From positions 1 to 22,453 of the IMG/VR virus record IMGVR_UViG_3300048922_000157: a DNA stretch of 22,453 nucleotides; one strand, written 5' to 3'. The DNA is from a virus. The position numbers and the translations under genes are program-made. Each line of letters begins with the position of its first letter. Within the stretch, counting starts at the first letter, position 1. This document shows, one piece after another, positions 21,659 to 22,453 of the stretch. A model generated the notes under the pieces. It saw nothing but the letters and a program-made list of their open reading frames with translations. It was not told where the DNA came from and did not search any database.

Positions 21659-21688
21659 TTGAATATGATTGCTATTTGCATTTAAAAT
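21659..21688 (+). promoter_or_regulatory. tonB promoter with Fur-box-like sequence
   Basis: TTGAAT (21659-21664) and TAAAAT (21683-21688) are spaced by 18 bases. The 19 bases at 21661-21679 (GAATATGATTGCTATTTGC) match the classical Fur box in 11 positions and appear unchanged from the E. coli tonB promoter as I remember it. Iron-dependent repression by Fur is known for E. coli tonB. The leader to the start is about 32 bases. Confidence 0.8.
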
Positions 21689-21726
21689 CAGTGTTCGGTT
21701 TTTTAACGTTGATGATTATGACTTCG

Positions 21727-22449
21727 ATGACCCTTGATTTACCTCGCCGCTTTCCCTGGCCGACGCTGCTTTCTGTCGTGATTCACGGTGCTGTTGTGGC
21801 GGGTTTGCTGTATACCTCGGTTCATCAGGTTATTGAAATGCCCGCGCCCGCGCAGCCGATTTCGGTGACGATGGTCTCGCCAGCGGATCTCGAACCGCCG
21901 CAGGTTGCCCCTCCGCCGCCTCAGCCGGTAGCTGAACCTGAGCCAGAGCCCGAGCCTGTTCCGGCGCCACCGAAGGAAGCGCCGGTGGTGATCCACAAGC
22001 CTGAACCGAAGCCAAAACCTAAGCCGAAGCCAAAGCCGGTTAAGAAGGTCGAGGAGCGTCCAAAACGCGAAGAACGTCCGGTTGAACCGCGCGCGACCCA
22101 GACGGTCGAAAATGCGGCGCCTTCGCGTCCGGTGATGAATAACACCGCAACAGCGCCTAAGCCGGCAGTCAGTGCCCCGGCGGGCCCGCGCGCGCTGAGT
22201 CGCAACCAGCCTCAGTATCCGGCACGAGCGCAGGCCTTACGTATTGAAGGCCGCGTACGGGTAAAATTTGACGTCACTGCGGATGGCCGCGTGGATAACG
22301 TGGAAATCTTGTCAGCTCAACCTTCTAATATGTTTGAGCGCGAAGTGAAATCGGCGATGCGCAGATGGCGCTATGAAGCCGGAAAACCGGGCAGCGGACT
22401 GATTGTGAATATTGTTTTCCGCCTGAACGGCGGGGCGCAGATGGAATAA
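21727..22449 (+). CDS. tonB: TonB energy transducer
   Basis: TonB links the proton motive force, harvested by ExbB-ExbD, to TonB-dependent outer-membrane transporters for siderophores and vitamin B12. I chose the ATG at 21727 (MTLDLPRRFPWPTLLS), giving 240 residues against 239 in E. coli; upstream in-frame codons lie in the promoter. Residues 12-32 are the membrane anchor with S16 and H20 at the E. coli positions. A Pro-rich rigid spacer follows, with Glu-Pro repeats (about 70-85) and Lys-Pro repeats (about 96-108). The C-terminal domain (from about 165, GPRALSRNQPQYPARAQALRIEGRVRVKFDVT...FEREVKSAMRRWRYE) contacts transporter TonB boxes. The gene is complete; the window ends four bases after the stop. 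Confidence 0.97.
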   Translation: MTLDLPRRFPWPTLLSVVIHGAVVAGLLYTSVHQVIEMPAPAQPISVTMVSPADLEPPQVAPPPPQPVAEPEPEPEPVPAPPKEAPVVIHKPEPKPKPKPKPKPVKKVEERPKREERPVEPRATQTVENAAPSRPVMNNTATAPKPAVSAPAGPRALSRNQPQYPARAQALRIEGRVRVKFDVTADGRVDNVEILSAQPSNMFEREVKSAMRRWRYEAGKPGSGLIVNIVFRLNGGAQME

Positions 22450-22453
22450 AAAA

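Noticed and set aside
1-22453. CRISPR arrays, rRNA, tRNA genes, insertion sequences
   Set aside because: No regularly spaced repeats, no transposase frames with terminal repeats and no tRNA-like cloverleaf were seen.

Overview
This window is the right-hand (morphogenesis) part of a P2-family (Peduovirinae-type) prophage, followed by its junction with an enterobacterial chromosome. The phage is assigned from a nearly complete, collinear run of P2 late genes of P2-like length: partial P (minus strand), then O N M L X Y K lysB lysC R S, V W J I, H G, FI FII E/E' T U D and ogr. The chromosomal flank holds a MarR-GNAT fusion gene, yciI and tonB. TonB and YciI are close to the E. coli proteins but not identical. 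With the GC-rich, gamma-enterobacterial codon style, this points to Enterobacter or a close relative (inference; species not determined).

Layout. 1-418: N-terminal part of the terminase ATPase gpP, reading left. 419-584: divergent late promoter region. 585-6290: capsid, packaging, lysis and tail-completion genes in one rightward operon with many ATGA overlaps. The lysis cassette has an HP1-type holin, a P1 Lyz-like SAR endolysin with a Cys in the catalytic triad, and nested spanin genes. 6340-7839: an AT-rich accessory (moron) gene on the opposite strand, between S and V, encoding a 499-residue protein with a PD-(D/E)XK-like nuclease motif; this is the most novel item here. 7983-12865: baseplate genes V W J I, then tail fibre H and its chaperone G, closed by a strong terminator. 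12988-19313: sheath, tube, frameshifted tail chaperone E/E', tape measure, U and D. 19393-19614: ogr, the zinc-finger activator of all phage late promoters, with its own sigma70 promoter. 19615-20130: a small orphan gene, hairpins, two tandem TGTGG(A/T)C(A/G) boxes resembling P2 integrase arm sites, and presumably the attR junction.

How it works together. Ogr would activate the late promoters ahead of P/O, V and FI. The O and FI promoters share a TGTTGTWTCA block placed at an identical distance from a GAAA(A/C)T -10-like element. The accessory gene has the opposite orientation and different base composition, so it is probably expressed from the lysogen and could protect the host. Integrase, repressor, replication genes, portal gene Q and cos lie outside the window to the left.

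Chromosome. The MarR-GNAT gene sits behind a promoter overlapped by an 18-bp perfect inverted repeat, its likely operator. yciI ends at a minus-strand terminator. tonB has a Fur-box-like promoter matching the E. coli arrangement.
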